Assembly: GCA_038257535.1 (NCBI GenBank)
Contig: JBBSJE010000204.1
Location: 1-11,202 of the forward strand
Length of the DNA stretch: 11,202 nt
Direction of reading: 5' to 3'
Origin: JAGTJU01 sp038257535
GTDB lineage: Bacteria; Myxococcota_A; Polyangia; Fen-1088
The notes under the pieces are model-generated. The model had not been told where the DNA came from and made no database searches. It was given only the letters and a program-made list of their open reading frames with translations. This document shows, in pieces, positions 1-6,822 of the stretch. The translations under genes and the position numbers were made by a program. Every line of letters starts with the position of its first letter. The stretch's first letter is position 1.

Positions 1-4
1 CCCT

Positions 5-715
5 GTGCCTCTTCGACTAATCTCAACATTGGTGTGCCTTTCCCGTCCCGCCAAGGACGGCTTTGGTTGGTTGCTTGCCAACCTGAAAGGTACGCCACTT
101 TTAGCCCGTTATGCCAATCCACAACTTCTGGTCATATCTCCTAACCAGGCGTTGCCTTTCGTCATATCGTGTCGGCGTGAGACAGAAATTCCCGGATGGA
201 ATCGCTTCGTATTGTGCGAGTCACCCGTAAACTTGCTGTATATGACAAGCAGCACGCTCGATATGCAGGAAATTTCAGTTCCTAGCCCACGCGAGCGATT
301 TCAGTTTTGGCGGAACTCCGGTAGGTTATCGCTGCCGCCAGGTTTTCCGGAAGTGTGCCTTCACTGGTCGAAGGAGATGCCGCACGGGGATCCACTTTAT
401 AGGCTCACGTTGGATGGTTGCACAGTATGTGCTGACGCTGTACATCTACACTTCTTCGGCCGCGATCTTCATCTTTCCGAAGATGCACGATTCTTTGCAG
501 CAACCGGCGAAGAGAAGAATGACAAGAGCGGTATTGGCTTCTTTGTCATTGACCTTTTGACGAAGAGGCTATGGCGGCGCGCTGGATTCGTAGAACTGAT
601 GGGCGTCTCACAAGACTGTTTAGTCTTCTTGCCTTACAAACCAGGCGGAGAAACGGGTAACACGGCCGTGCCCCGTAAGATCCGTCTGAAGACAGGATGG
701 ACCGAGCTTGTCTAG
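5..715 (+). CDS. Hypothetical protein, 5' end probably outside the window
   Basis: Open reading frame of 236 codons ending in TAG. I do not recognise the family. The first possible start is a GTG four bases from the window edge, with no stop in frame before it, so the true start probably lies upstream and this is a C-terminal part. The only visible motif is around residues 150-195, where a 'LHLSEDARFFAATG' stretch followed by 'FFVIDLLTKRLWRR' resembles one blade of a WD40/PQQ-like beta-propeller (a 'SpDgr..A' turn and a strand ending in a Trp). That resemblance is inference. No signal peptide or membrane segment is visible in the part present. It lies 64 bases upstream of the next gene on the same strand, so they may be co-transcribed. 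Confidence 0.6.
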   Translation: MPLRLISTLVCLSRPAKDGFGWLLANLKGTPLLARYANPQLLVISPNQALPFVISCRRETEIPGWNRFVLCESPVNLLYMTSSTLDMQEISVPSPRERFQFWRNSGRLSLPPGFPEVCLHWSKEMPHGDPLYRLTLDGCTVCADAVHLHFFGRDLHLSEDARFFAATGEEKNDKSGIGFFVIDLLTKRLWRRAGFVELMGVSQDCLVFLPYKPGGETGNTAVPRKIRLKTGWTELV

Positions 716-769
716 CCCAGAGGTGAAGCGGGCCTCGTTTGTCAGACCGAGCGGCGAGTGGGTCAGACC

Positions 770-775
770 AGGAGG
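770..775 (+). promoter_or_regulatory. Strong Shine-Dalgarno (AGGAGG)
   Basis: A full AGGAGG lies four bases before the ATG at 780 and supports that start. An out-of-frame ATG at 776 is too close to the site. A direct repeat GTCAGACC occurs just upstream (about 740 and 762), with no function that I can assign. Confidence 0.7.
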
Positions 776-779
776 ATGA

Positions 780-1148
780 ATGACAGCCTACAAGGATATC
801 GTAGAGGACGCCTTGGCCTCCCTCGACCGATCAAGTGGAAACATCGGCCGGGAGATCATGCTTCAGTTTTTTGTTGCACTGGCTCGACTCTCTGAGGGTA
901 GCAACAACATTCCTCTCGTCACCGCGGTTGAGTATTTTGACAATCAACAACACCTGATGTTGTCTGCAAATGAGTTATCGGCTGCAATCGGGATTTTAGA
1001 AACGAGTGGCCTCTGGCAGGTGGTCGGAAGCGATCTTAAACCTAGGCTTGAGAATTGGATGAAAGTGCCGCGGAACGGAAACGGCCACATCGCAAGCGGT
1101 AAACGCGACCTGCGCAAGTGGGAAAAGTTTGCCTACCCGAGTTGCTAA
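780..1148 (+). CDS. Hypothetical protein, likely N-terminal part of a frameshifted gene
   Basis: ATG start with a strong ribosome-binding site; 122 residues. Not recognised. The middle (residues about 25-85) reads as a small helical domain, with alternating hydrophobic residues and 'LSANELSAAIGILETSGLWQ', reminiscent of a winged-helix fold (inference). There is no signal peptide. The end looks artificial: just before the stop, near a GGGAAAAGTTT stretch at 1119-1130, a second frame (+2) opens and continues with protein-like sequence ('CLPELLKNESSDTAQT' and onward) up to the start of the next reading frame at 1234. A single lost base, most simply a T in the TTT run, would join the two. See the composite entry 780-1844. 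Confidence 0.55.
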   Translation: MTAYKDIVEDALASLDRSSGNIGREIMLQFFVALARLSEGSNNIPLVTAVEYFDNQQHLMLSANELSAAIGILETSGLWQVVGSDLKPRLENWMKVPRNGNGHIASGKRDLRKWEKFAYPSC

Positions 1149-1233
1149 AGAACGAGTCAAGCGATACGGCGCAGACCATGGCCATGAAGGCTGAGTGGGT
1201 CTTGCATGGAAATGATCAGGTTTCTGTGGAAAA

Positions 1234-1797
1234 GTGCGCAAACCCTTGGAAAGAGAATACCGGGAGGCTGTGGTGGCTCGTGATGCCGACGAACTGATCG
1301 CTCGATGGAACACCCTTCCGCGCCAGCCTGACGCGCTTCGAGACGCATTGAAAGAATACGACGACGTCGTGGTGGACCACGCGCTTAGGAAACTGTCGCA
1401 GGGAAGCACGTCTTATGAATTCTTAACGAATGCCTTGACGGTCTTCCTGGGTCCGGCGGACGACGCCTCCAACGTTTCCATCGAGAATACGCGCGAGGTC
1501 GCCGAGGCGGTTGACAACCTTTTGTGGCACGTGGCCACCGACCCTACATACGGAGGGAATATTCGAGCAGTAATAAATTACTACCGAAGCTGCGATCTTG
1601 GCTCAAGGGCGAAAATCGTCAGCGGTTTGTTAGGAATGCTGCAGCTTCCACAGTACCGGGAGGACGCGCAAACCCTGATTGCCGGCGCGCCGGTATTCGC
1701 TGACTGGCGTTCCGGCGCTATCCCCGATTGCGCTCGCAGGTTTGGCGAAAAATTGCCGAACGAGCGAAAGAATCCGGCGTTTCCCAAAGGGAAGTAG
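1234..1797 (+). CDS. Hypothetical protein, likely central part of the same frameshifted gene
   Basis: Open frame of 187 codons from a GTG with no ribosome-binding site in front. In this frame a TGA lies at 1213-1215, so it has no better start, which is one reason to doubt it is an independent gene. The protein is acidic/helical ('LEREYREAVVARDADELIARW' region, then 'KEYDDVVVDHALRKL') and not recognised. Its last dozen residues, after a GAAAAA run at about 1746-1752, give a weak Pro/Asn/Lys-rich tail, while the alternative frame gives a strong amphipathic tail ending 'VEWLDSWKDGVVVVDR' and a stop at 1842-1844. I read this as another one-base loss. Confidence 0.5.
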   Translation: MRKPLEREYREAVVARDADELIARWNTLPRQPDALRDALKEYDDVVVDHALRKLSQGSTSYEFLTNALTVFLGPADDASNVSIENTREVAEAVDNLLWHVATDPTYGGNIRAVINYYRSCDLGSRAKIVSGLLGMLQLPQYREDAQTLIAGAPVFADWRSGAIPDCARRFGEKLPNERKNPAFPKGK

Positions 1798-1861
1798 AGT
1801 GGCTCGACAGTTGGAAAGACGGCGTTGTCGTAGTGGACCGTTGATCGTCGCCTGCCCAATC

Positions 1862-2788
1862 CTATTCCTCAGAGAAGTAGTCTGAGTCCACCTTTTTGAC
1901 TTCGTAGACGTTGATGGTGCTGACACCGATGTCGAAATCAACCATCAGGCCCGCGAGCTGGACACCATCGATGAGGACGATTTTCTTCTCAATTCGCGAC
2001 ACATACTCGCGGGCTTCACTTGAGAACGTGGAGGTTGTGATGAACACGCCCTTTCGTCCGCGAACACCTTCAAGGCTTCCGGCAAATGATTGGACCTGGG
2101 GCCGCCCCACAGTATTTTCCCATCGTTTTGCCTGCACGTAAATGGCGTCGAGCCCAAGGTGATCTTCCTTGATAACGCCATCGAGACCGTCGTCGCCACT
2201 GCGGCCGATGGCTTTGCCGGCATCCTTCAGCGAACCGCCGTATCCCATTTTTACCAGCAACTCAACCACTAGCCGTTCGAAGAAACCAAAGCTTGAGGCA
2301 CGCACTGCAGCCAACACCTCGGCTTCAAGACCTCGGCGAAGTTGTTGATAGACGGTGTCAAGGGATTCCTGCGGTGTCTCATCCCGCTCGGTGGTAGCTG
2401 GAACGTAAAGCTCGCTCGGTCGATCAACATCCTGAGAGGCTTCTCGACGCCGGTGAAACTCCTCGAACTCTGAAAAGCGCGAAAGCGTAGCAACATCAAC
2501 GCGCGTAGGGTGCTCGGCCAAAACCGAGCGGCCGCGATCGGTGATCTGATAAACGCCACGTCGAATGGTTCGAAGCATGCCGGCCTTGTCGAGGTACGTT
2601 TTTGCCCAGCCTAGACGGTTGTTGTAGATGGACTGCTTGCCGCTGGGGAGCAACTCCTCTCGGTCACGTTCGGTGATCGCCAAAGTTGCTGCGATCCCTT
2701 CCCGGATTTCGATGATGGGATGTTCTTTGCCGTCGCCAAGGGATTCGAGCAAGGGCAGCATCAACGATTGGTAGTCGGGTATTGACAT
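1862..2788 (-). CDS. mrr: Mrr-type restriction endonuclease (type IV, methylated-DNA directed)
   Basis: A 308-residue protein, close to the usual length of E. coli Mrr (about 304). Residues 1-95 form the N-terminal winged-helix domain ('SIYNNRLGWAKTYLDKAGML' at 53-72, then 'GVYQITDRG'). Residues about 150-285 form the Mrr_cat PD-(D/E)XK nuclease domain: 'FFERLVVELLVKMGYGG' (169-185), the catalytic 'SGDDGLDGVI' with Asp203, 'YVQAKRW' (217-223, the QAK lysine) and 'GVFITTSTFS' (247-256). All core residues are present, so it is probably active. The family cleaves DNA carrying foreign methylation in the cytoplasm. The ATG at 2788 gives the expected N-terminus; no clear ribosome-binding site is visible upstream. 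The gene is convergent with the unrecognised gene 780-1844 and stands alone; no methyltransferase is adjacent, as expected for a type IV system. A hairpin lies in its upstream region. Confidence 0.93.
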   Translation of the reverse strand: MSIPDYQSLMLPLLESLGDGKEHPIIEIREGIAATLAITERDREELLPSGKQSIYNNRLGWAKTYLDKAGMLRTIRRGVYQITDRGRSVLAEHPTRVDVATLSRFSEFEEFHRRREASQDVDRPSELYVPATTERDETPQESLDTVYQQLRRGLEAEVLAAVRASSFGFFERLVVELLVKMGYGGSLKDAGKAIGRSGDDGLDGVIKEDHLGLDAIYVQAKRWENTVGRPQVQSFAGSLEGVRGRKGVFITTSTFSSEAREYVSRIEKKIVLIDGVQLAGLMVDFDIGVSTINVYEVKKVDSDYFSEE

Positions 2789-2810
2789 CTAGAGTGGGTA
2801 TTTCTAACAC

Positions 2811-2831
2811 GCCGGGCCTTTGCTGCCCGGC
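2811..2831. repeat. Perfect 7-bp inverted repeat between the mrr and PEGA genes
   Basis: GCCGGGC at 2811-2817 and GCCCGGC at 2825-2831 flank a 7-base spacer. It sits 23 bases upstream of the mrr start in the divergent intergenic region. No T-run follows on either strand, so a terminator is unlikely. An operator site or mRNA leader hairpin for mrr is possible. The rest of 2789-2974 shows nothing else that I can support. Confidence 0.4.
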
Positions 2832-2974
2832 ATCTCAATCGGTGTACACCCCCAGGCTCCTGCCCACGGCGACGCGGATGGCGCGCCGACCTTCCCAAGA
2901 ATTCGCGGCGCTGAAGTGGCGTTCCAAGCGCGTCTCGCACCCATGACACTTTCGTGCTAGGCAGGATGTCTGAA

Positions 2975-3940
2975 ATGAGACGCCTTGGTCTGAGGATTTT
3001 CATCATTGGCGCTATCGCAGCGGCAACCCTAGTGGCAGGTGTTTTGCCTCAGGCTCGTGCTGCGGGGCGCGAAGAGCTTTTCATTCGCAAGGGTGTGGAG
3101 CTTCGTCGCCGGGGCCAGGACAAAGAAGCGTTGGAGCAATTTCGCCGCGCCTATGAACTGGGCAAGACGCCGCGCGCCGCCGCACAGCTTGGCCTTTGCG
3201 AGCAGGTTTTGGAGGATTGGCTTGCGGCCCAACAACACCTCGCAGAAGCCTTAACCGCAGAATCAAATCCTTGGATTGCGCAGAACAAAACTGTTCTTGA
3301 TGCGGCACGGGCACAGACTGAAGAACCTCTGGTGCGCGTTCGCATAGACGGCTCTCCCGTGGGCGCCCTGGTGGTCGTGAACCAGGAAGTCGCGGGCAGG
3401 CTGCCGATCACGCTCCCTGTTTTCGTGGTTCCCGGGGAAGTTGAGGTGGATGTTTCCGTCGACGGCTACCAGGCTTTCCGACAGACAAAGGGAGGGCGAG
3501 CGGGACAGACGCTCGACTTCAAGGTGGAACTTTCTCCCGCATCCAACGATCAGGGGACGACAGCGACTTCACACTCCGCAGGGCAACCCGTGCGCCAAGA
3601 TCCCCCACTCCCCGCCTCTGTGCCAACGGCAAATCGCAGCACATGGCCAGCATGGGTTGCCGTTTCGACAGGGGCAGCGCTTATCGGAGTCGGCGTTGCC
3701 TTCGGTGTGAAGGCGTCGGCCGATGCGAAAGAGGCCAGGACAGCACCCGTTTACGACGACGCCTTGGTTTCATCAGCAAACCAGGCGCGCACCTTACAGT
3801 GGGCCTTCCTAGGAGTTGGTGCGGCCGCTGCAGCGGTAGGTGGAATGCTATTTTGGAATAGCAACCAGCACGAAGGCGCCGATGTCGCGTTTTCACCCGT
3901 TCCTGGTGGTGGGGTATTCGCTTTAGGAGGGTCGTTTTGA
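2975..3940 (+). CDS. TPR/PEGA-domain envelope protein with signal peptide
   Basis: I chose the ATG at 2975 because GCAGGA (2961-2966) lies eight bases before it; in-frame starts at 2954 (GTG) and 2966 (ATG) are possible. With this start the protein has 321 residues. Residues 1-31 are a signal peptide or anchor ('RIFIIGAIAAATLVAGVL' then 'ARA'). Residues about 32-95 are TPR-like helices ('KGVELRRRGQDKEALEQFRR'). Residues about 117-187 are a PEGA domain ('VRVRIDGSPVGALVVVNQEV', 'LPVFVVPGEVEVDVSVDGYQ'). A Pro/Ser-rich linker follows. Two hydrophobic segments at about 225-245 and 276-294 are probable membrane helices, and the tail ends 'VFALGGSF'. Such proteins are frequent in Myxococcota and sit in the envelope, probably as scaffold or sensor parts; the exact role is unknown. 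The stop overlaps the next gene's start, so the two are probably one operon. Confidence 0.8.
   Translation: MRRLGLRIFIIGAIAAATLVAGVLPQARAAGREELFIRKGVELRRRGQDKEALEQFRRAYELGKTPRAAAQLGLCEQVLEDWLAAQQHLAEALTAESNPWIAQNKTVLDAARAQTEEPLVRVRIDGSPVGALVVVNQEVAGRLPITLPVFVVPGEVEVDVSVDGYQAFRQTKGGRAGQTLDFKVELSPASNDQGTTATSHSAGQPVRQDPPLPASVPTANRSTWPAWVAVSTGAALIGVGVAFGVKASADAKEARTAPVYDDALVSSANQARTLQWAFLGVGAAAAAVGGMLFWNSNQHEGADVAFSPVPGGGVFALGGSF
3925..3930 (+). promoter_or_regulatory. Shine-Dalgarno deciding a TTG start
   Basis: AGGAGG ends six bases before the TTG at 3937. This spacing and the lipoprotein signal that begins immediately after it identify TTG as the start. TTGA overlaps the stop of the upstream gene, so translation is probably coupled. 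Confidence 0.75.
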
Positions 3941-4914
3941 GAAACAAAGTCTTATGGTCAATAGGACTGGCCCTGTTGCTTGCGGCTTGTGGCGTCAACG
4001 TTGACCCGGTCAGCGGTGAACAAGCGTGTGCGCAGCTCCCTGCAAAGCAATGCGCTGACGGCTTCTACTGCGCTGTCGATAACTTCTGTTGGAGAGATGG
4101 CGACAGCCCTACCCCTGATTCAGATCAGGATGTCGACCTACCCAAGAATGAAGACTCAGGCGCCGAAACCATGCCGAGCGAGCCTATGCCCCCTGTAGAA
4201 CGCCTTGACGGAGGAGCGGACGCCTCAACGGATGGGCCGGCCCCAGACGCAAGAAGATCCGATGCGCCGCTTAGCCTCGACGCCACAAGATCCGTGTGCG
4301 GGAACAATATCAAGGAACCAGACGAGGTCTGTGACGAAGGGTCGAACCCGCCAAACGAACTTGGGCGCTGCGCGCCCGACTGCTCGACCTATGTCGACAA
4401 GAAGTTCATTCTCAGCACTTCGATACAATTTGTGGGTGGGAACGGTGGTCACTACGATGGCAATCTTGGTGGACCATCGGGGGCGGATGCCGTTTGCCAA
4501 GAAGTCTTCAATCACCGCGGTGGCAAATGGAAAGCTCTGCTGGTTGGCGGGGGCCGTAGAGCCACAACCACTCCATACATGGGCGATAACCAGCAGGACT
4601 GGGTGATAAAAAAATACACCTTCTATTACAACTCGAAGGACGAGCTCATTTGGCGCACGGACGCATTGGCACTGTTGGGCATTCGTGATGGCGCGAGAGT
4701 TAACCTATTTGCAAACGCTCACTCCGAAGGCTACCCGTGGGGTGGATGGCAGACTGACTGGACGGAGCAGCCATCGACCGACTCCAATGGAACTTGCCTC
4801 GGATGGAAAAGCAAAAGCGCTGACGAGTGGGGAACCTTCCCGCTGAATGATTTGAAGAAGGGGGCCGGTGATCCATGCTCTTACACCATGCCACTTCTCT
4901 GCGTTGAGCAATAG
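3937..4914 (+). CDS. Cys-rich surface lipoprotein with DUF1554 (C-type-lectin-like) domain
   Basis: A 325-residue lipoprotein starting at TTG, supported by the ribosome-binding site at 3925-3930. Residues 1-18 are a type II signal peptide with lipobox 'LLAAC', so Cys18 should be lipidated. Residues 27-52 form a small Cys-rich knot (Cys31, 39, 45, 51). Residues 55-118 are a low-complexity Asp/Pro/Ser linker. Residues 120-152 match the 'CGNNIKEPDEVCDEG' Cys-rich repeat (DUF4215-like) of myxobacterial surface proteins. Residues about 157-323 match DUF1554, first seen in Leptospira lipoproteins ('YDGNLGGPSGADAVCQ', 'WKALLVGG', a 'GWKSKSADEWG' segment and a final 'CVEQ'), a C-type-lectin-like fold. 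It is likely exposed on the outer membrane as a binding or adhesion protein; the ligand is unknown. It overlaps the PEGA gene by three bases and probably works with it. Confidence 0.85.
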   Translation: MRNKVLWSIGLALLLAACGVNVDPVSGEQACAQLPAKQCADGFYCAVDNFCWRDGDSPTPDSDQDVDLPKNEDSGAETMPSEPMPPVERLDGGADASTDGPAPDARRSDAPLSLDATRSVCGNNIKEPDEVCDEGSNPPNELGRCAPDCSTYVDKKFILSTSIQFVGGNGGHYDGNLGGPSGADAVCQEVFNHRGGKWKALLVGGGRRATTTPYMGDNQQDWVIKKYTFYYNSKDELIWRTDALALLGIRDGARVNLFANAHSEGYPWGGWQTDWTEQPSTDSNGTCLGWKSKSADEWGTFPLNDLKKGAGDPCSYTMPLLCVEQ

Positions 4915-4939
4915 GCAACGCGCGACACCGGCGATCACA

Positions 4940-4962
4940 TGGGTGCAAACTCAGCGCACCCA
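4940..4962. terminator. Candidate bidirectional hairpin between convergent genes
   Basis: TGGGTGC (4940-4946) and GCACCCA (4956-4962) form a perfect 7-bp stem with a 9-base loop between the lipoprotein gene and the convergent membrane gene, overlapping the latter's stop codon. There is no T-run on either side, so it would be a weak intrinsic terminator at best. Confidence 0.35.
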
Positions 4963-6522
4963 CACCTCTATAGGCAGAAGCTGATTCATCGCCTGAAAGT
5001 GCGCCTGAACGATGGGGGCCTGGAGCCTGGCCATGGGGTTGTCTGAATCGGTGATGATTTGGCCGCTGGGCACCGATTTCAAGACTTCGTGTGACTGAAA
5101 CCCCATCAGGGTCTTGCCGCATTCGACACTTTCGAAGGGGCCTTCGAGTGGAATGTTGAAGACGATCGGCGATTCCGAGGCGAAGAAAATGATGTTGCCG
5201 AGATCTTCGCCGCCATGTCGACCTTCACCATCACGAAAGGCGCGCACATGGGGAAACAGCGCTTTGAGCGTGCGTGCCACAACGTGTGCGGCCTCTGCGT
5301 TGTGGCCATCAACGAAGCCAACCATATTCAAAACCAAGACGCCGGGCGCATTCAGGCGACGCTTGGCTTGTGCAAGCGCTTCTACCGAAAGCAGATGCTC
5401 CGGATTGCCCCCAGCGGCAAACGCATCGTGAACGATCACATCATAGGGTCGCCCCTTGGCATTGAGAAAGGTGCGCGCATCTTCGATGACGGTGGCCCCT
5501 GTATGGCCGAAAAACTCGCGGGCCAACTGGTCAACATTTGGGTCAATCTCAACCACATCCACCGCGATACCACTTCCGGCAAGCGCTTGCGGCAAGGCGC
5601 CGGTCCCCAAACCTATTTGAAGGATGGATTGCGGTTTGGGCGATAGAAAGCGTACAGCTTCGAGTACATGGGTAAAAGCAAAGGCGCTGGCGTCATTGAT
5701 TGTAGACTTGGCGCCGATAATTGAATGATCGCTGCGCAAAAACAGCACAGCCCTTTTGCTGTCATGGATCACTTCTACCAATCCATAAGGGCCTTGGAGG
5801 CGTTTTGGCACGGCCAAGTCGGGTGGAAGTTCTGGCCGCGACGCCAGAAATCCCAAAGGCAAAAGCGCGAACAGCATCAAGATTGGCCCTCGATGGCGCA
5901 ACAGAAGCGGAATGCCACCAGCTAGGAACAGCATCAGCGCAACGCCCATCATCAAGAGCTTGTTGTCGAACGCGGGAATAAGGAAAAAGCCGCCAACGAC
6001 AGTGCCAAACAAACTTCCCATCGTGGATAAGGCGCTAACGCCGCCCGCTCGGTGTCCCGCTTCATCAACCCTATTTAGGAGAAGACGAACGGCGATAGGG
6101 ACTGCCATTCCCAAGATCATGAGGGGGGGCCCAAAAAGGATGAGAGCGGCCATGACCGGCCCCAGTTTCATGCCTAAATGCACAGCCACAAGAAGGACTG
6201 GCGCCCGAAGCCAAGGCTCAACAGCTATCCAAGACGCCGCAAGAACCAGCGTTTTTGAAAGTGATTGCTCATACGGCTGGCGATCAGCCACCACGCCGCC
6301 CACGTAGTAACCAACCGCAAGCATCGCCAAGGTGATGGTGAGAAGCGCCGTCCAAACGTAGAGTCCAACGCCGAAAACGGGGCCAACGATGCGCGTTCCT
6401 AGCACCTCAAGAATCATCACGGCCGCACCTGCAATGATGACCTGGGCGAGAACGATGCGGCGCCGTACCGAGCTTGGCTGGTCGTTCGGGTGACGGGTTG
6501 AGGCTGTGGGCGCCTGAGGCAT
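4951..6522 (-). CDS. Membrane-fused spermidine synthase-like protein
   Basis: A 523-residue fusion. Residues about 20-228 are hydrophobic with roughly seven membrane helices, including an 'ILEVLGTRIVGPVFGVGLYV' segment (38-57) typical of bacterial MFS/spermidine synthase fusions. Residues about 240-450 are a SpeE-like Rossmann domain: 'LQIGLGTGALP' (301-311, nucleotide-binding glycines), 'VVEIDP' (323-328, with Glu/Asp), 'EDAR' (347-350) and 'YDVIVHDAF' (360-368, Asp366). Canonical aminopropyltransferases read D-S/T/C-x-D-P at the last site; here the second acid is missing, so putrescine aminopropylation is doubtful and the true substrate is unknown. The ATG at 6522 is the only good start. 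A TATAAC at 6531-6536 on the minus strand would give an almost leaderless mRNA. It is convergent with the lipoprotein gene and monocistronic as far as can be seen. Confidence 0.85.
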   Translation of the reverse strand: MPQAPTASTRHPNDQPSSVRRRIVLAQVIIAGAAVMILEVLGTRIVGPVFGVGLYVWTALLTITLAMLAVGYYVGGVVADRQPYEQSLSKTLVLAASWIAVEPWLRAPVLLVAVHLGMKLGPVMAALILFGPPLMILGMAVPIAVRLLLNRVDEAGHRAGGVSALSTMGSLFGTVVGGFFLIPAFDNKLLMMGVALMLFLAGGIPLLLRHRGPILMLFALLPLGFLASRPELPPDLAVPKRLQGPYGLVEVIHDSKRAVLFLRSDHSIIGAKSTINDASAFAFTHVLEAVRFLSPKPQSILQIGLGTGALPQALAGSGIAVDVVEIDPNVDQLAREFFGHTGATVIEDARTFLNAKGRPYDVIVHDAFAAGGNPEHLLSVEALAQAKRRLNAPGVLVLNMVGFVDGHNAEAAHVVARTLKALFPHVRAFRDGEGRHGGEDLGNIIFFASESPIVFNIPLEGPFESVECGKTLMGFQSHEVLKSVPSGQIITDSDNPMARLQAPIVQAHFQAMNQLLPIEVWVR

Positions 6523-6530
6523 GGCAGAAC

Positions 6531-6536
6531 GTTATA
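6531..6536 (-). promoter_or_regulatory. Candidate -10 element of the spermidine synthase-like gene
   Basis: On the minus strand TATAAC lies eight bases before the ATG. No convincing -35 is seen at 16-18 bases further upstream, and no Shine-Dalgarno is present. This would fit transcription starting at or next to the start codon (leaderless mRNA). Confidence 0.3.
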
Positions 6537-6822
6537 TGCGTTCGCGAGGCGCGGGCGGGGAAAACGTCACCTTGGTTAGACGGCTGTCGAGGGACGAGTG
6601 GCAGCACCCATTGCGCTCCTTCCACTCGTCTTATCCGCGGGCCCATTTATGGGTCGAGTGGCCCCGTGCCTCGTTTGGGAGCATGGCCACGCCCCCACAA
6701 TCCGGCGGGCGGGTGCACGTGATACAAGTAAGTGCATCTACACAGCAGTCCACATGATCCCCGGCGTTTGACGATCAGGGCCGCTGTTCGCCTAGGGGAG
6801 CCGCGACGTATTTCAGGATTCA
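6537..6822. other. Gene-free stretch upstream of two divergent genes
   Basis: About 290 bases separate the membrane gene (minus) from the DUF1016 remnant (plus). Apart from the inverted repeats at 6593-6661 I see no gene or other structure. Short open frames on both strands here have no ribosome-binding sites or recognisable protein content. Confidence 0.5.
6593..6661. repeat. Three-part inverted repeat with competing hairpins
   Basis: GACGAGTGG (6593-6601) is perfectly complementary to CCACTCGTC (6622-6630), and CCACTCG within that arm (6622-6628) is also perfectly complementary to CGAGTGG (6655-6661). The middle arm can pair with either neighbour but not both. Inside the right-hand pair is a further hairpin, CCCAT-TT-ATGGG (6642-6653). 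It lies 71-139 bases upstream of the membrane gene's start, in an otherwise featureless 300-base gap (6523-6822). It may be a set of operator sites, an attenuator-like leader or a small repeat element; I cannot tell which. Confidence 0.5.

Larger units (their letters stand above)
780..1844 (+). pseudogene. Unrecognised ~355-residue gene with three apparent one-base deletions
   Basis: Reading 780-1844 as one gene with three corrections gives a continuous protein of about 355 residues. Frame 780 runs to about 1130; the +2 frame carries about 1130-1233 ('KNESSDTAQTMAMKAEW', then 'LHGNDQVSVEK'); the GTG frame carries 1234 to about 1750; and a third frame runs to TGA at 1842-1844. All three shifts are in the same direction, each equal to loss of one base, and each can be placed in a homopolymer: TTT at 1128-1130, AAAA at 1230-1233, AAAAA at about 1748-1752. 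The joined protein ends 17 bases before the convergent mrr stop codon, a natural gene boundary. The function is unknown. Its place beside mrr suggests an accessory or defence role (inference). The alternative is two unrelated small genes, which fits the missing ribosome-binding site at 1234 poorly. Confidence 0.6.

Noticed and set aside
740..769. Two GTCAGACC direct repeats
   Set aside because: Only two short copies, 22 bases apart; compatible with chance and not a CRISPR or att site.
996..1409. Minus-strand open frame of 137 codons
   Set aside because: Ser/Arg/Pro-rich shadow crossing both sense pieces of the 780-1844 gene; no start signal.
2945..2960. Possible sigma-54 promoter before the PEGA gene
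   Set aside because: TGACAC and TGCT are roughly spaced, but the invariant GG is lacking and the -12 element is out of register.
5215..5646. Plus-strand open frame of 143 codons inside the membrane gene
   Set aside because: Antisense to a well-supported catalytic domain, with no ribosome-binding site.
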